Assembly (NCBI GenBank): GCA_019694835.1
Contig: JAIBBE010000016.1
Coordinates: 62,001 to 126,000, forward strand
From: Fimbriimonadaceae bacterium
GTDB taxonomy: Bacteria; Armatimonadota; Fimbriimonadia; Fimbriimonadales; Fimbriimonadaceae
Length of the DNA stretch: 64,000 nucleotides
Reading direction: 5' to 3'
This document shows, piece by piece, positions 15,463-24,009 of this stretch; the stretch's first letter is position 1, and every line of letters begins with the position of its first letter. The translations under genes and the position numbers were made by a program. The notes under the pieces are model-generated. The model searched no databases and was not told where the DNA came from. It was given only the letters and a program-made list of their open reading frames with translations.

Positions 15463-16258
15463 CTCAGATCCCACAGATACTTGTCACCATCAAACGCGGC
15501 TCCGGCGAAGTTCCTGCGAACGTCGCAGCCAGCCGTGAGGTTGCCCAGGCGATAGCTCTTGCAGTGGCCATCGACGAACGAAACGTTCATCATCTTCCCG
15601 TGGAATGGCCACGTGCCGCCGAACTCAAGCCAGCTATAAGGCGGCCTGCCGGTGGTATTTGACTGCCCAGCCGGTGCCGTAGTTCTGCCAATAAGGCAGG
15701 GCTTTGGGCGGGATCAGGAAAGTACCGGCAGAGTCGCGAACGCATGGAGCTTCGACGACCCAGTTGCCCCCGCCTTCCACTCGGCCAGATTTGGTGTTTC
15801 GATACCAGATCGAATCGACGAACATGATGGTCGAGCCGGTAGCGTTGATTTCGCTGTTTAAGGTCGGCATCGAGCCAACATAGCGTGTCGTCGGCACATA
15901 GACCCAAGGGCTCAGAAAGTCGTAGTTGAGGCCCAGGTTCGAGCGTGAGAGCCAGTAGTAGGCGATTTGAGGGTGATTCGGGGCACCGGCTGATCGTAGG
16001 GGCTCATGGAGAGGCACCGAATCCCCAGCCCGGGCCGTTGATGCTGCCGGAGTTCGAATGGGGGAAGGCGTCGTCGTTGTCCGAGAAGTAGAGCATCATG
16101 CCCTTCGTGACCTGATTGAAGTTGCTGAGGCAGCCGATTTTCTTTGCCGCCGCTTTCGCCTGGGCGAAGACGGGGAACAGGATCGCCGCCAAGATCGCGA
16201 TGATCGCGATCACGACCAAGAGCTCAATGAGCGTGAAGGCATTCTTATGAGTGCGCAT
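15459..16258 (-). pseudogene. Frameshifted prepilin of the H-X9-DG type
   Basis: Start ATG 16258 has GGGAGGAAA just upstream. The N-terminus is a type IV prepilin/pseudopilin leader and helix (KNAFTLIELLVVIAIIAIL). This frame runs to about 16004 (...GPGWGFGASP, stop). A second frame carries the middle (HPQIAYYWLSRSNLGLNY... to HRQAAL, stop near 15634). A third carries the C-terminus with HGKMMNVSFVDGH, which fits the H-X9-DG signature, to TGA 15459. Two frame changes are therefore needed for a complete protein of about 260 residues. It is a recent pseudogene or contains sequencing errors. Confidence 0.8.
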
Positions 16259-16369
16259 ATTTCCTCCCGAGGCGCGAGCCGCGCAAAGCAAGAGATGAGT
16301 AGAAACACCTCTATCTTAGAACCAAAAGCCCCGATTTGTGGCAGGAATCTCCGGTTTTTTCGGTCCCCG

Positions 16370-16390
16370 TACCGCTGGCAACCTGCCGGC
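16370..16390. repeat. Family E half-copy
   Basis: TACCGCTGGC-AACCT-GCCGGC matches the core of the family E arm at 12092-12112 at 18 of 21 positions. Confidence 0.55.
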
Positions 16391-16420
16391 GCGCGGCCTC
16401 TCGATTGAAGTTGCGCTCTG

Positions 16421-16451
16421 GTCACCTCTCCCCCAACCCCTCTCCTCCGCC
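16421..16451. repeat. Family D fragment upstream of yceD
   Basis: GTCACCTCTCCCCCAACCCC... matches the reverse complement of 7256-7286 with a single difference. With the E half-copy it fills the gap between the prepilin pseudogene and yceD. Confidence 0.75.
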
Positions 16452-16534
16452 ACGCAAATCATACGCAACTGCAAGCACGAGGGCTCAGGAGATGGGGGCC
16501 GGACCCGTCACCCGTCCCCAAAGCACCCGGGCGG

Positions 16535-16540
16535 TACAAT
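16535..16540 (+). promoter_or_regulatory. -10-like box of yceD
   Basis: TACAAT 11 bases before the yceD ATG; no Shine-Dalgarno. Transcription would begin about 5 bases before the start codon. Confidence 0.4.
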
Positions 16541-16551
16541 CGGCTAGCATC

Positions 16552-17091
16552 ATGAAACGCGACGACCTGCTCGATTTGAATGATGCGCTCCAACATCCGG
16601 GACGCACGATTTCTGTCGACATTTCGACCGAGATGCCCGATGAGAGCGAAGTCGAGTTGCTGGAACCCTGCGCGGGGTACCTGGAAGCCGTCAGCACCGG
16701 CAACGTCCTGCTCCTCACCGGCGAGTTCAAAGCTCGCTGCATCGTTGATTGCGCGCGCTGTGGTGCACCCCTCGAGAAGGAGGTCGTCTACGAAGTCGAT
16801 GAGCAGTTCCCGGTCGAGGGTACGCCGAGCATGTTCTCCCAGGATGACTATGCGAAGATCGCGGCAGAGGAGGACTATCCTCTCTTCGAGGGCAACTCGC
16901 TGATGGTCGAAAACCTGATCCACCAGGGCCTCGTCGTCAACCTTCCCCTGCAGCCGCTCTGTCAACACGGCTGGGATGAGCCTTGCCCTCAGGCCGCCGC
17001 TCGCGAGGCCCAGCGGTCGAGCGAAGCGGCTCGCCCCGAGTTTGGGAAGCTGGCCAATCTCAAACTGCCCGAAGGAGATTCCGGCGAGTGA
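16552..17091 (+). CDS. yceD: YceD/DUF177 family protein
   Basis: A 179-residue DUF177 protein. In most bacteria this gene precedes rpmF and is linked to rRNA or ribosomal protein metabolism. The family features are seen: VSTGNVLLLTGEFKARCIVDCARCGAPLEKEVVYEVDEQF (two CxxC-like Cys) near residue 60, ENLIHQGLVVNLPLQPLC near residue 125, then DEPC. ATG 16552 is chosen because a TACAAT box is just upstream and the family N-terminus begins there; the frame remains open upstream. The stop overlaps the plsX GTG. The rpmF gene normally found between yceD and plsX is absent. Confidence 0.85.
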   Translation: MKRDDLLDLNDALQHPGRTISVDISTEMPDESEVELLEPCAGYLEAVSTGNVLLLTGEFKARCIVDCARCGAPLEKEVVYEVDEQFPVEGTPSMFSQDDYAKIAAEEDYPLFEGNSLMVENLIHQGLVVNLPLQPLCQHGWDEPCPQAAAREAQRSSEAARPEFGKLANLKLPEGDSGE

Positions 17092-18077
17092 GTTTGGCCC
17101 TTGACGCGATGGGGGGCGACCATGCCCCTCGCGAAATCGTGCACGGCGCGATCGAAGCGGCTCCCCTCATCCACCACGACATCCTTCTCGTCGGGGACCC
17201 AGCGCAGATCGACAGTCTCCTTCCGAAGCCCTGCCCGGCAAACATCCGCATCCACGCCGCGAGCGAAGTGATCGGCATGGAGGAAAAGCCGCTCGACGCC
17301 CTGCGCAAGAAGAAGGACTCCAGCCTGGTCGTCGCGGCGAACCTGGTGAAGGAGGGACACGCGGGGGCCATGATCTCGGCGGGCAACACCGGAGCCGCGA
17401 CGGCAGCGAGTCTCTTGAGCTGGAGGCAAGTTGCCGGCGTCCATCGTCCGGCGATCGCCAGTCCTTTCCCGAATAAGCACGGCGGCTTCATCCTCCTTGA
17501 CGCCGGCGCGAGCCCGGACGTCGACCCCGAGCACCTCGTCGAGTTCGCCTTGATGGGACGCGCCTATGTCAGCCAAGTGATGGGCCGCAAGAATCCGAAG
17601 GTCCACCTGCTCAACATCGGCGAAGAGGAGGGCAAGGGCAACGCGTTCGCTAAACAGGCCTACCAACTCCTTGCCCAGCACGACTGGTTCAGCGGCAACA
17701 TCGAGGGCAAAGACATGTTCTTCCAGCCCTGCGACGTGATCGTCTGCGACGCGTTCGTCGGCAATATCGTGCTCAAGACCAGCGAGGGCGTGGCTGAACT
17801 GATCGTGAGCACGATCCGCGAACAGGTGCCCAAAAACGTGCTGGCCAAGCTGATCTATGCCCCGCTCAAGAAGGTCATGGCCCCCCTTCGCAAGCAGATG
17901 GATTACGCCGAGTACGGCGGGTCGCCTTTGCTTGGCCTGAACGGTCTGACCATCATTTGCCATGGTCGGAGTTCGGCCAAGGCGATCAAGAACGCGCTGC
18001 TCCTGGCCCAGACAGCCGTGGACAACCAACTGGTCGGAACTATCGCCGAGAGCGTGAAAGTCGAGTTGCACGCGTAG
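17088..18077 (+). CDS. plsX: Phosphate acyltransferase PlsX
   Basis: A 329-residue PlsX, which makes acyl-phosphate from acyl-ACP for phospholipid synthesis. Family marks: LALDAMGGDHAPREIVHGA at the start, SAGNTGAATAASLL, LDAGASPDVDPEHLVEFALMG, LLNIGEEEGKGN, FVGNIVLKTSEGVAEL, and YGGSPLLGLNGLTIICHGRSS. GTG 17088 is selected because it overlaps the yceD TGA (GTGA), has GAAGGAGA about 9 bases upstream, and gives the family N-terminus. An acyltransferase of the PlsC type follows 7 bases later, so this is a membrane-lipid operon. Confidence 0.95.
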   Translation: MSLALDAMGGDHAPREIVHGAIEAAPLIHHDILLVGDPAQIDSLLPKPCPANIRIHAASEVIGMEEKPLDALRKKKDSSLVVAANLVKEGHAGAMISAGNTGAATAASLLSWRQVAGVHRPAIASPFPNKHGGFILLDAGASPDVDPEHLVEFALMGRAYVSQVMGRKNPKVHLLNIGEEEGKGNAFAKQAYQLLAQHDWFSGNIEGKDMFFQPCDVIVCDAFVGNIVLKTSEGVAELIVSTIREQVPKNVLAKLIYAPLKKVMAPLRKQMDYAEYGGSPLLGLNGLTIICHGRSSAKAIKNALLLAQTAVDNQLVGTIAESVKVELHA

Positions 18078-18084
18078 AACAGCC

Positions 18085-18762
18085 ATGAGTTCGGCCCAGG
18101 AAGAGGGGTGGATCGGGAGGCGGGTCGGAGCGATGATCCGGCGCTCGGTCCGCAAGTCGTTCAAGGGCGTATTCCTGCACCAAGACAGCTTCAAGCCTGA
18201 CCCGGACGCAGGACCCTACATCTTTGCCGTCAATCACCACGGCTGGTTTGACGGCTACTTGATGTTTCACCTCGTCACCCACCTCGGCATCCGGTGTCTG
18301 GACTGGATTCAGGAGTTCGACGCCTTCCCCTTGTTCGCGAAGGTCGGCGGCATGCCCTTCCCGGCTGATCGTCCGGAGGTGCGAACAGCGACGATTCGGC
18401 GAACGATCCGGCTGATGCGGGAGGACAAGCGATCTTTGGTTCTGTTCCCCGAAGGGGTGCTTCATTATCCGCCCGAAATCCTGCCGTTTGGCGCTACACT
18501 TCGTTTTGTGGCTGAGCATGCGAACGCCACCGTGGTTCCGGTGGCCATTCGTTATGAAATGGCCATTCATCAGCGCCCAGAGGCGTTTATTCGCATAGGA
18601 TCATCAGTCAATGCTGATATTTGCCGCGAGTCATTAGTAGATCATCTCGTATGTCTGACCCACGACATCCGGGAGAATCGGAACCGCTTCACGCTGCTGG
18701 CGCGGGGCACGGACAGTGTCAACGAGCGATGGGACATGCGTCGGATTCCAAAGCGCAAATAG
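18085..18762 (+). CDS. 1-acylglycerol-3-phosphate acyltransferase-like protein
   Basis: A 225-residue acyltransferase of the PlsC family. The H-x4-D catalytic motif is in NHHGWFDG (about residues 52-59) and the substrate-binding FPEG motif at LVLFPEGVLHY (about 116). There is no strong transmembrane segment, so membrane association would be peripheral. It follows plsX and overlaps the squalene/phytoene synthase gene, so the acceptor might be glycerophospholipid or an isoprenoid-derived alcohol such as a hydroxylated carotenoid. Another, clearer PlsC is at 62743-63396. Confidence 0.8.
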   Translation: MSSAQEEGWIGRRVGAMIRRSVRKSFKGVFLHQDSFKPDPDAGPYIFAVNHHGWFDGYLMFHLVTHLGIRCLDWIQEFDAFPLFAKVGGMPFPADRPEVRTATIRRTIRLMREDKRSLVLFPEGVLHYPPEILPFGATLRFVAEHANATVVPVAIRYEMAIHQRPEAFIRIGSSVNADICRESLVDHLVCLTHDIRENRNRFTLLARGTDSVNERWDMRRIPKRK

Positions 18763-19622
18763 GGCCCTTCGCAAGCCTGTCGGACTACGCCGAGTGTCGG
18801 CGACTGCACCGACAGTTTGGGACGACCTACTACTTTGCCTCGCGCCGCTTCCCCGGACCAATTCGGCGTCGCGTCGATGCCCTTTACGGCTTCGTCCGCG
18901 TTCCTGACGAGTGGGTGGACAATCCCGGCGTTCTGGATCAGACAGCGCTGGAAGACAAGCTACGGGATTACCGCACTGAACTTCTGCACGGCCATGAGGG
19001 CATTTGTCCGACCCATCCCGTCCTCCGGGCGTTCTGCGACACGATGCGCGAGTGCCACATCCCCCTAGAGGAACCGCTTCTGTTCTTGGATGCGATGGCC
19101 CAAGACCTCACAACGACCCGCTACTCAACCTATGGGGACCTGCGCGATTACATGCGCGGCAGCGCGGCGACGGTTGGCCTCATGATGTGTTGCGCGATCG
19201 GGGCACCTTCGTCCGATTCGGTTCGGCGGGGAGCGATGGCGCTGGGTGAGGCCATGCAGCTTACGAACTTCCTCCGCGATGTCGGCGAGGACCTGGATCG
19301 AGGGCGCATCTACTTACCGATGGAGGACCTCGCTACGTTTGGACTCGACGAGTCAGACATTGCCTCTCGGCGGGTGACCCCCCGCTTTGTCGACTTGATG
19401 CGCTTTGAGATCGCACGGGCGCGGGCGCTCTACGCCGAGGCCGATCCGTCAATCCGTCTGTTGCCATCCCACGCCCGTCCTGCCGTGCGGCTGGCGCGGG
19501 TGCTGTATTCCCGGATCTTAGACCGGATCGAGGCTCGGCAGTACGACGTGTTCTCAGGCCGGGCTCGTACGACGCGTCTGGAGAAAGGTCTGGCTGCGCT
19601 GGGGGTACTGTTGAGGGGATAA
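18729..19622 (+). CDS. Squalene/phytoene synthase family protein
   Basis: A 297-residue head-to-head prenyl synthase, condensing two prenyl diphosphates to phytoene or squalene-type products. The two Asp-rich motifs are present: VPDEWVD (about residue 55) and NFLRDVGEDLDRGRIYLP (about 180). TTYYFASRRFP and the GSAATVGLMM segment are also typical. ATG 18729 gives a family-like N-terminus and overlaps the acyltransferase gene by 34 bases; ATG 18651 is possible but adds an unconserved tail. Carotenoid rather than hopanoid synthesis is suggested only by the single gene; no desaturase or cyclase is in the window. Confidence 0.85.
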   Translation: MGHASDSKAQIGPFASLSDYAECRRLHRQFGTTYYFASRRFPGPIRRRVDALYGFVRVPDEWVDNPGVLDQTALEDKLRDYRTELLHGHEGICPTHPVLRAFCDTMRECHIPLEEPLLFLDAMAQDLTTTRYSTYGDLRDYMRGSAATVGLMMCCAIGAPSSDSVRRGAMALGEAMQLTNFLRDVGEDLDRGRIYLPMEDLATFGLDESDIASRRVTPRFVDLMRFEIARARALYAEADPSIRLLPSHARPAVRLARVLYSRILDRIEARQYDVFSGRARTTRLEKGLAALGVLLRG

Positions 19623-19623
19623 G

Positions 19624-19911
19624 ATGCCGATGGACAAAGAGACCCGTGATCGAGTGAGACGGCTGATGGGCGAAGTCGATCAAATCTTATGGGACGAGTG
19701 GGATCCTATTGGCGTAAACGATGAGCCACTCGCTCGAAGCGAGTATTCAGCCTACGTTGGCCCGGTTGTATCGCTTCTCCTTCGTAATGCAGACGCCAAT
19801 GAAATCGCCGCCCATCTTGAACAGATCGAGAAGGTGATGATGGAGTGCGATAGAGGCGACGAAGTTCGACGAAAGGTGGTCGAACGGCTAAAATCTATCT
19901 CGTTGGCCTAG
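19624..19911 (+). CDS. Small conserved protein with WDPIGVND motif
   Basis: A 95-residue acidic protein. The segment ILWDEWDPIGVNDEPLARSEYSAYVGPVVSLLL matches a widespread family of short proteins (resembling DUF1871) with unknown function. No signal or membrane segment. The start lies one base after the stop of the synthase gene; a second ATG is two codons on. Confidence 0.7.
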   Translation: MPMDKETRDRVRRLMGEVDQILWDEWDPIGVNDEPLARSEYSAYVGPVVSLLLRNADANEIAAHLEQIEKVMMECDRGDEVRRKVVERLKSISLA

Positions 19912-19995
19912 CAGAGGTCCCAAGCTGGGTTGCAAGTAGAAGGTCAACTCAATGGGACTCAAAAAACCTAACAGTTCTATGAGTCCTATCTGTTC

Positions 19996-21768
19996 CTAGT
20001 TATTGATCTCTTTCGCCTGATCAATATCTAGCTTGACCGGAATTCGGAACCAGAAGGTTGAGCCCTTGCCGACTTCTGACTCAACCCAAATCTTGCCCAT
20101 ATGGACGCCCTCGACGAGGTGCTTCACCAGATAAAGCCCTAAGCCAGTGCCATAGATCTTACGGTTGTCCTCGTTGTTGACACGGTGGAACTTCTCGAAG
20201 ACTTTGCCGAGGTGGTCGGCGGGGATGCCGAGGCCTTGGTCTTCGACACCGATAAGCAATGTCTCACCCTCGTTGGTGGCATGGATCGTGATATCGCCGC
20301 CTTCGGGCGCATACTTGATCGCGTTATTCATCAAGTTGGTCAGGATCTGATCGAGCTTATCCTGATCGCCGACAATGAGTGATGGCAATTCGTTGTATTT
20401 CTTGACGGCAATTACGTGCTTGTGGGTTGCCTGTTGCTGTACTTTGGTGACCTTATCGAGCAGGTCGTTGATATCGACTTCAGAATAGTTTGGCTTGAGC
20501 GATTCGCCAGCTTCGATGCGGCTCGTGTTGAGCAAGTCGTCGATGAGGCGGCGCAGGCGATCGCACTCTTGAACGACGATCCCTAGGAACTCGCGCTGGT
20601 CTTCCTTCGAATACATGTCCTGGTCGATGCCTTCGAGCAGCGTGCTGGAAAAGCCTTTGATTGCAGTCAGCGGCGTTCGAAGCTCGTGCGAGGCCATGGC
20701 AACGAAGCTCGACTTCATCTTGTCGATGTTCCGGATGTCAGTCACGTCGTTCATGATCGCAACGACGCCGACTTCCTTGCCATCTTCGCCGTGCACCGCA
20801 GCGGCCTGAATCTCGTACGTGCGCTCCGTATTGCCGAGCATGACGTGCATTTCGCGCTTGACGCCTTCGGCTTGGCCAGCCGCCTCGCGCAGTGCCTCAT
20901 GAAACGCGTCGATCTTGATGGAATCTTCGGCGGGCTTGCCCATCGCGCCCTGATCGAGACCGAAGACCGCGCGGGCCGTCGCGTTGATTTGACTCAGTCG
21001 GCCTTCGGGCGAGACGAGCACGAGTCCCGCGCTGAGGGACTCGAAGGTTTGGAGCAGTTCTTCGCGCTCTTCGACGACCTCGCGGTAGAGCTGGAGGTTG
21101 GCGATGATCGAGCCGACGTTCTTCGCCATGCGCTCGAGCAGGCGCACATCCTCATCGTTGAAGTCATCGCCGTGGCGCTTATTGAACGCGTGCAGGACGC
21201 CGATGGTCGTGCGGTCGATGACCCGGTTCTCTTCGTCGCGCTTCTCGATAACGAGCGGAACGGTGATGCCGTTCTGCACGTGCAGGAGCCCAAAAGGGTC
21301 TTCTTTTGCCCTCGGGTCCGCGTCGGCGTTATGGAAGATGGCCGGCTCACCCTCGCGGTACACAAGGCCGCTGATGCCGTGAGTAGCGCGGATACGGAAA
21401 ATTTTCAGGTGCTCTTCATCGACTCCGAAGGACGGGGGAATGCCGATAAGCTCGCCCTTCTCGCGGTCGTAGAACATGATCACGATCTTCTCGGCCTGGA
21501 GAATCATCGCGATGCGCTGGACGAGCCGCCGCAAGGTGACATCGGCTTCGTTGATCGGCGTGACGTCGACGCCGGAGTCCGCACGAGCGGCCGTAGCCTG
21601 CCCGTTGAGCTTGGACAGCAGGTCATCGCGCTCTCGTTCGAGTTGCTCGCTCTTGTCTTTCTGCCGCTGGAGCTCCGCCTTGGTTTGCTCTAGCAGTTGC
21701 TGCAACTCGTTTAGATCCACGTACAACCCGTCTCCTTCAGCACTGTCCTTTCTCAAATCGATTGGCAC
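19996..21768 (-). CDS. Soluble GAF-PAS sensor histidine kinase
   Basis: A 590-residue histidine kinase without membrane helices. Order: N-terminal coiled coil (about 15-55, LNELQQLLEQTKAELQRQKD), GAF domain (about 75-215, with RATHGISGLVYREGEPAIFHNA), linking coiled coil, PAS domain (about 235-345, LSAGLVLVSPEGRLSQINATA), HisKA with the phospho-acceptor His in MASHELRTPLTAIKG (about 362), and HATPase with N box LMNNAIKYAPEGG, G1 DQGLGIP and G2 YGTGLGLYLVKH. No response regulator is adjacent. The signal would be cytosolic; no clear heme or chromophore residue is seen. GTG start, with AGGGGCAGGTGG upstream. Confidence 0.93.
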   Translation of the reverse strand: MPIDLRKDSAEGDGLYVDLNELQQLLEQTKAELQRQKDKSEQLERERDDLLSKLNGQATAARADSGVDVTPINEADVTLRRLVQRIAMILQAEKIVIMFYDREKGELIGIPPSFGVDEEHLKIFRIRATHGISGLVYREGEPAIFHNADADPRAKEDPFGLLHVQNGITVPLVIEKRDEENRVIDRTTIGVLHAFNKRHGDDFNDEDVRLLERMAKNVGSIIANLQLYREVVEEREELLQTFESLSAGLVLVSPEGRLSQINATARAVFGLDQGAMGKPAEDSIKIDAFHEALREAAGQAEGVKREMHVMLGNTERTYEIQAAAVHGEDGKEVGVVAIMNDVTDIRNIDKMKSSFVAMASHELRTPLTAIKGFSSTLLEGIDQDMYSKEDQREFLGIVVQECDRLRRLIDDLLNTSRIEAGESLKPNYSEVDINDLLDKVTKVQQQATHKHVIAVKKYNELPSLIVGDQDKLDQILTNLMNNAIKYAPEGGDITIHATNEGETLLIGVEDQGLGIPADHLGKVFEKFHRVNNEDNRKIYGTGLGLYLVKHLVEGVHMGKIWVESEVGKGSTFWFRIPVKLDIDQAKEINN

Positions 21769-21867
21769 ACGACCACCTGCCCCTAAGATACCCCGTAGGT
21801 TCCCTGACCTGCCCCGCCGAGTTGCCGGACTTCAGGTCTGCGCCCCGGACGCCATAATGACGGTGGG

Positions 21868-22545
21868 ATGGCCCAGCACCTCGAAGAACTGCCGTTGTTT
21901 CCCCTCAACACCGTGCTTTTCCCGTACGCGTCGATCAATCTCCACGTCTTCGAGGACCGCTACCGGCAGATGATCGACCACTGTGTGAAGTACGACCATC
22001 CGTTCGGCATCGTCCTCATTCGTTCAGGGCCCGAAGTGGGCGGAACGGCCGAACCCTTTATGGTCGGTACAGCCGTGCGCGTGACGAGCCTGAACACCTA
22101 TGACGACGGTCGCTTGGACGTGAATGTTCACGGTGAGCGCCGCTTTCGCATCCGAAAGCTCGACGAATCGGGTCCCTATCTGGTGGGCCAGGTCGAACCC
22201 GTGTTCGAACTTGAGGTCGAAGACGACCCTCGAACAGAGTCGCTGTCAATGGATGTCAGAGAAGGCTTCCGCATCCTCATCGAAGGGTTCTTTGGCAGGC
22301 CCGACTACAATATCCAGATTCAATTTCCGGCTGATCCGACGGCCCTCTCCTTCGTCATCGCGAACTATTTGACTCTCGACAACCGGGAGAAGCAGCGTCT
22401 GCTGGAGACGACGGACACGCTTGAACGACTGGCCGAGCTCAAGGTCCTCATCGAGCGCCAAATCGTTGAAGCCCGTGTTGATCCGACGCCCGGAACCTAC
22501 CGGCTAACCCGCAAAGACCTCGAAGAATGGATCTACCCGAACTGA
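21868..22545 (+). CDS. LON substrate-binding domain protein
   Basis: A 225-residue protein made only of the Lon N-terminal (LAN) domain: LPLFPLNTVLFPYASINLHVFEDRYRQMI at the start is diagnostic, followed by GTAVRVTSLNTYDDGRLDVNVHGERRFRI. It has no ATPase or protease domain; the full Lon is at 38489-40852. Role unknown; a peptide-binding or adaptor function is plausible. ATG 21868 has CATAAT 9 bases upstream and no Shine-Dalgarno. Confidence 0.88.
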   Translation: MAQHLEELPLFPLNTVLFPYASINLHVFEDRYRQMIDHCVKYDHPFGIVLIRSGPEVGGTAEPFMVGTAVRVTSLNTYDDGRLDVNVHGERRFRIRKLDESGPYLVGQVEPVFELEVEDDPRTESLSMDVREGFRILIEGFFGRPDYNIQIQFPADPTALSFVIANYLTLDNREKQRLLETTDTLERLAELKVLIERQIVEARVDPTPGTYRLTRKDLEEWIYPN

Positions 22546-22596
22546 TTTTGGGGGATCATTTGCGCGTGAGGAGGAGGGCCGGGCCCCCAAAACGGC

Positions 22597-22602
22597 CACA
22601 AT
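22597..22602 (+). promoter_or_regulatory. -10-like box of hemW (leaderless start)
   Basis: CACAAT ends 6 bases before GTG 22609, so transcription would start on the first base of the start codon. Confidence 0.4.
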
Positions 22603-22608
22603 GATGAC

Positions 22609-23943
22609 GTGACTCCGGTCGCGATCTACGTCCACGTCCCGTTCTGCCCCTCGAAGTGTGGCTACTGCGATTTCAACAGCTACGCGATGGAAGGCGACAT
22701 CATGGCGCGGACGGTGGATGCGATGGTCGCTGAGATCAAGCGCAGTCCGTGGCGCGGTCGCCCCGCCAAAACGATCTTCTTCGGTGGCGGGACGCCGACC
22801 TATCTTCCGAAGGCGTTGCTGATTCGGCTGATCGAGGCTGTCTTGGCTGTCCACCCGCCGATTGAGGGGGCTGAGATCACCAGCGAGGCCAATCCGGGAA
22901 CGGTGGACATGCCGAAGTTCAGGGCGATGCGGCAGGCCGGGTTCAACCGGATCAGCCTCGGAGCGCAGAGCTTTGTCCCCGAGGATTTGGTGCGGCTTGG
23001 TCGCGTGCACCAGGCAGCGCATGTTGGACGTGCCGTGACTGCCGCTCGCGAGGCGGGATTTGAGAATCTCAATCTCGATCTGATGTTCGCCCTGCCCGGT
23101 CAGTCGTCGCGGGCATGGGAGCAGAATCTCGACCTTGCCCTGAGTCTCCAGCCCGACCACCTGAGCTTGTATTGCCTCACCATCGAGCCGAACACGCGGT
23201 TCTACAAACTCCACCGACGCGGCCTCCTCGACCTGCCGGACGACGAGGCGCAGGTCGCGATGTATGACGAAGCTGTCGCCCGGATGACGGCGGCCGGTTA
23301 TGCCCAGTACGAGATCAGCAACTTCGCTCGTCCGGGTCGGGAGTGCCGTCACAATCTTTGCTACTGGCACGGTGAGGAGTACCTCGCCTACGGCCCCGGC
23401 GCCGTGGGCTGTTTCTCCCCCCCCGTGGCGCGGCCGTCCCGCCCGCGCTTGGAGGAACCTTTAGTAGCGGGGCCAGCTTCCCCACATGCTGTCACAACTC
23501 TGGGTGGCCGGGGTGATGAATCGTGCACCCCGGAGCGGCCTATAGCAGAAGACCCGGGGAGCTTGGTAGAGCCGGGGTGCACAATTCATCACCCCGGCCA
23601 CACCCTTGACCAGGATCTTCGCCAGCGCGGGCAAGACGGCCGCGCCACGGGGGGGGAGAGGATTCGCTATACGAATATGAAGCACCCCGAGCGGTATTGC
23701 GAGGCGGTTGAGAGCGGGACGAAACTGTGGTGCGAAGAGGAAGTTATCGGCTCGCGGGAGCGAGAAATCGAGCGGTTGATGCTGGGGATTCGGCTCAACG
23801 AGGGGGTTGAGGCGGACGGCGTTGATCCGGTTGCTAGCCAAAAACTGCAGGCCCGGGGATGGCTGATTCAGACCGGGGCGAGGCTGAAACTCACCCCGCA
23901 GGGAAGGCATTTTTGCAGCGAAGTGACGGCAGCGCTCATCTAG
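22609..23943 (+). CDS. hemW: HemW-like radical SAM protein with nested repeat insert
   Basis: A 444-residue radical SAM protein of the HemW (coproporphyrinogen III oxidase-like) family, a heme chaperone rather than an oxidase in characterised cases. The 4Fe-4S cluster motif is CPSKCGYCDF (about residues 13-22). FFGGGTPTYL, TSEANPGTVD, RISLGAQSF and NLDLMFALPGQ follow. After EEYLAYGPGAVGCFS the family would go within a few residues to a segment like GGERIRYTNMKHPERY. Here about 80 codons intervene, wholly encoded by a nested palindromic repeat (23417-23656). The frame resumes exactly and the C-terminal HemW domain is normal. Whether the longer protein works is not known. GTG start. Confidence 0.88.
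   Translation: MTPVAIYVHVPFCPSKCGYCDFNSYAMEGDIMARTVDAMVAEIKRSPWRGRPAKTIFFGGGTPTYLPKALLIRLIEAVLAVHPPIEGAEITSEANPGTVDMPKFRAMRQAGFNRISLGAQSFVPEDLVRLGRVHQAAHVGRAVTAAREAGFENLNLDLMFALPGQSSRAWEQNLDLALSLQPDHLSLYCLTIEPNTRFYKLHRRGLLDLPDDEAQVAMYDEAVARMTAAGYAQYEISNFARPGRECRHNLCYWHGEEYLAYGPGAVGCFSPPVARPSRPRLEEPLVAGPASPHAVTTLGGRGDESCTPERPIAEDPGSLVEPGCTIHHPGHTLDQDLRQRGQDGRATGGERIRYTNMKHPERYCEAVESGTKLWCEEEVIGSREREIERLMLGIRLNEGVEADGVDPVASQKLQARGWLIQTGARLKLTPQGRHFCSEVTAALI
23417..23656. repeat. Family B inverted repeat carrying a family A element (inside hemW)
   Basis: Left arm 23417-23452 (eight C, then GTGGCGCGGCCGTCCCGCCC...) pairs with right arm 23621-23656 (ending in eight G) at about 33 of 36 positions. 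The unit is 240 bases, a multiple of three, with no stop in the hemW frame. A family A element lies between the arms. A single B arm recurs at 57161-57190. Confidence 0.85.
23504..23601. repeat. Family A palindromic repeat, copy 1 (inside hemW)
   Basis: Begins GTGGCCGGGGTGATGAATCG and ends with the matching arm CACCCCGGCCAC; arms of about 30 bases flank a 38-base spacer. The same arms are at 29046-29145, 46438-46471 and 51895-51993, but the spacers differ in sequence. Confidence 0.9.
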
Positions 23944-24009
23944 CTGGAACCAATCTGGATCGCGATTTGTAGTATAGAGCAGCAAACCATTTGATAGTAA
24001 TAGACTAAA

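Noticed and set aside
20686..21693. Open frame on the + strand opposite the histidine kinase, and a similar one at 31579-32946 opposite the ABC exporter
   Set aside because: Compositional shadows of well-supported genes; the translations show no domain.
23417..23656. Intein or group II intron in hemW
   Set aside because: Only 240 bases, no splicing blocks (no Cys or Ser start with His-Asn end, no HINT motifs), no intron domain V; the sequence is explained by two nested palindromes.
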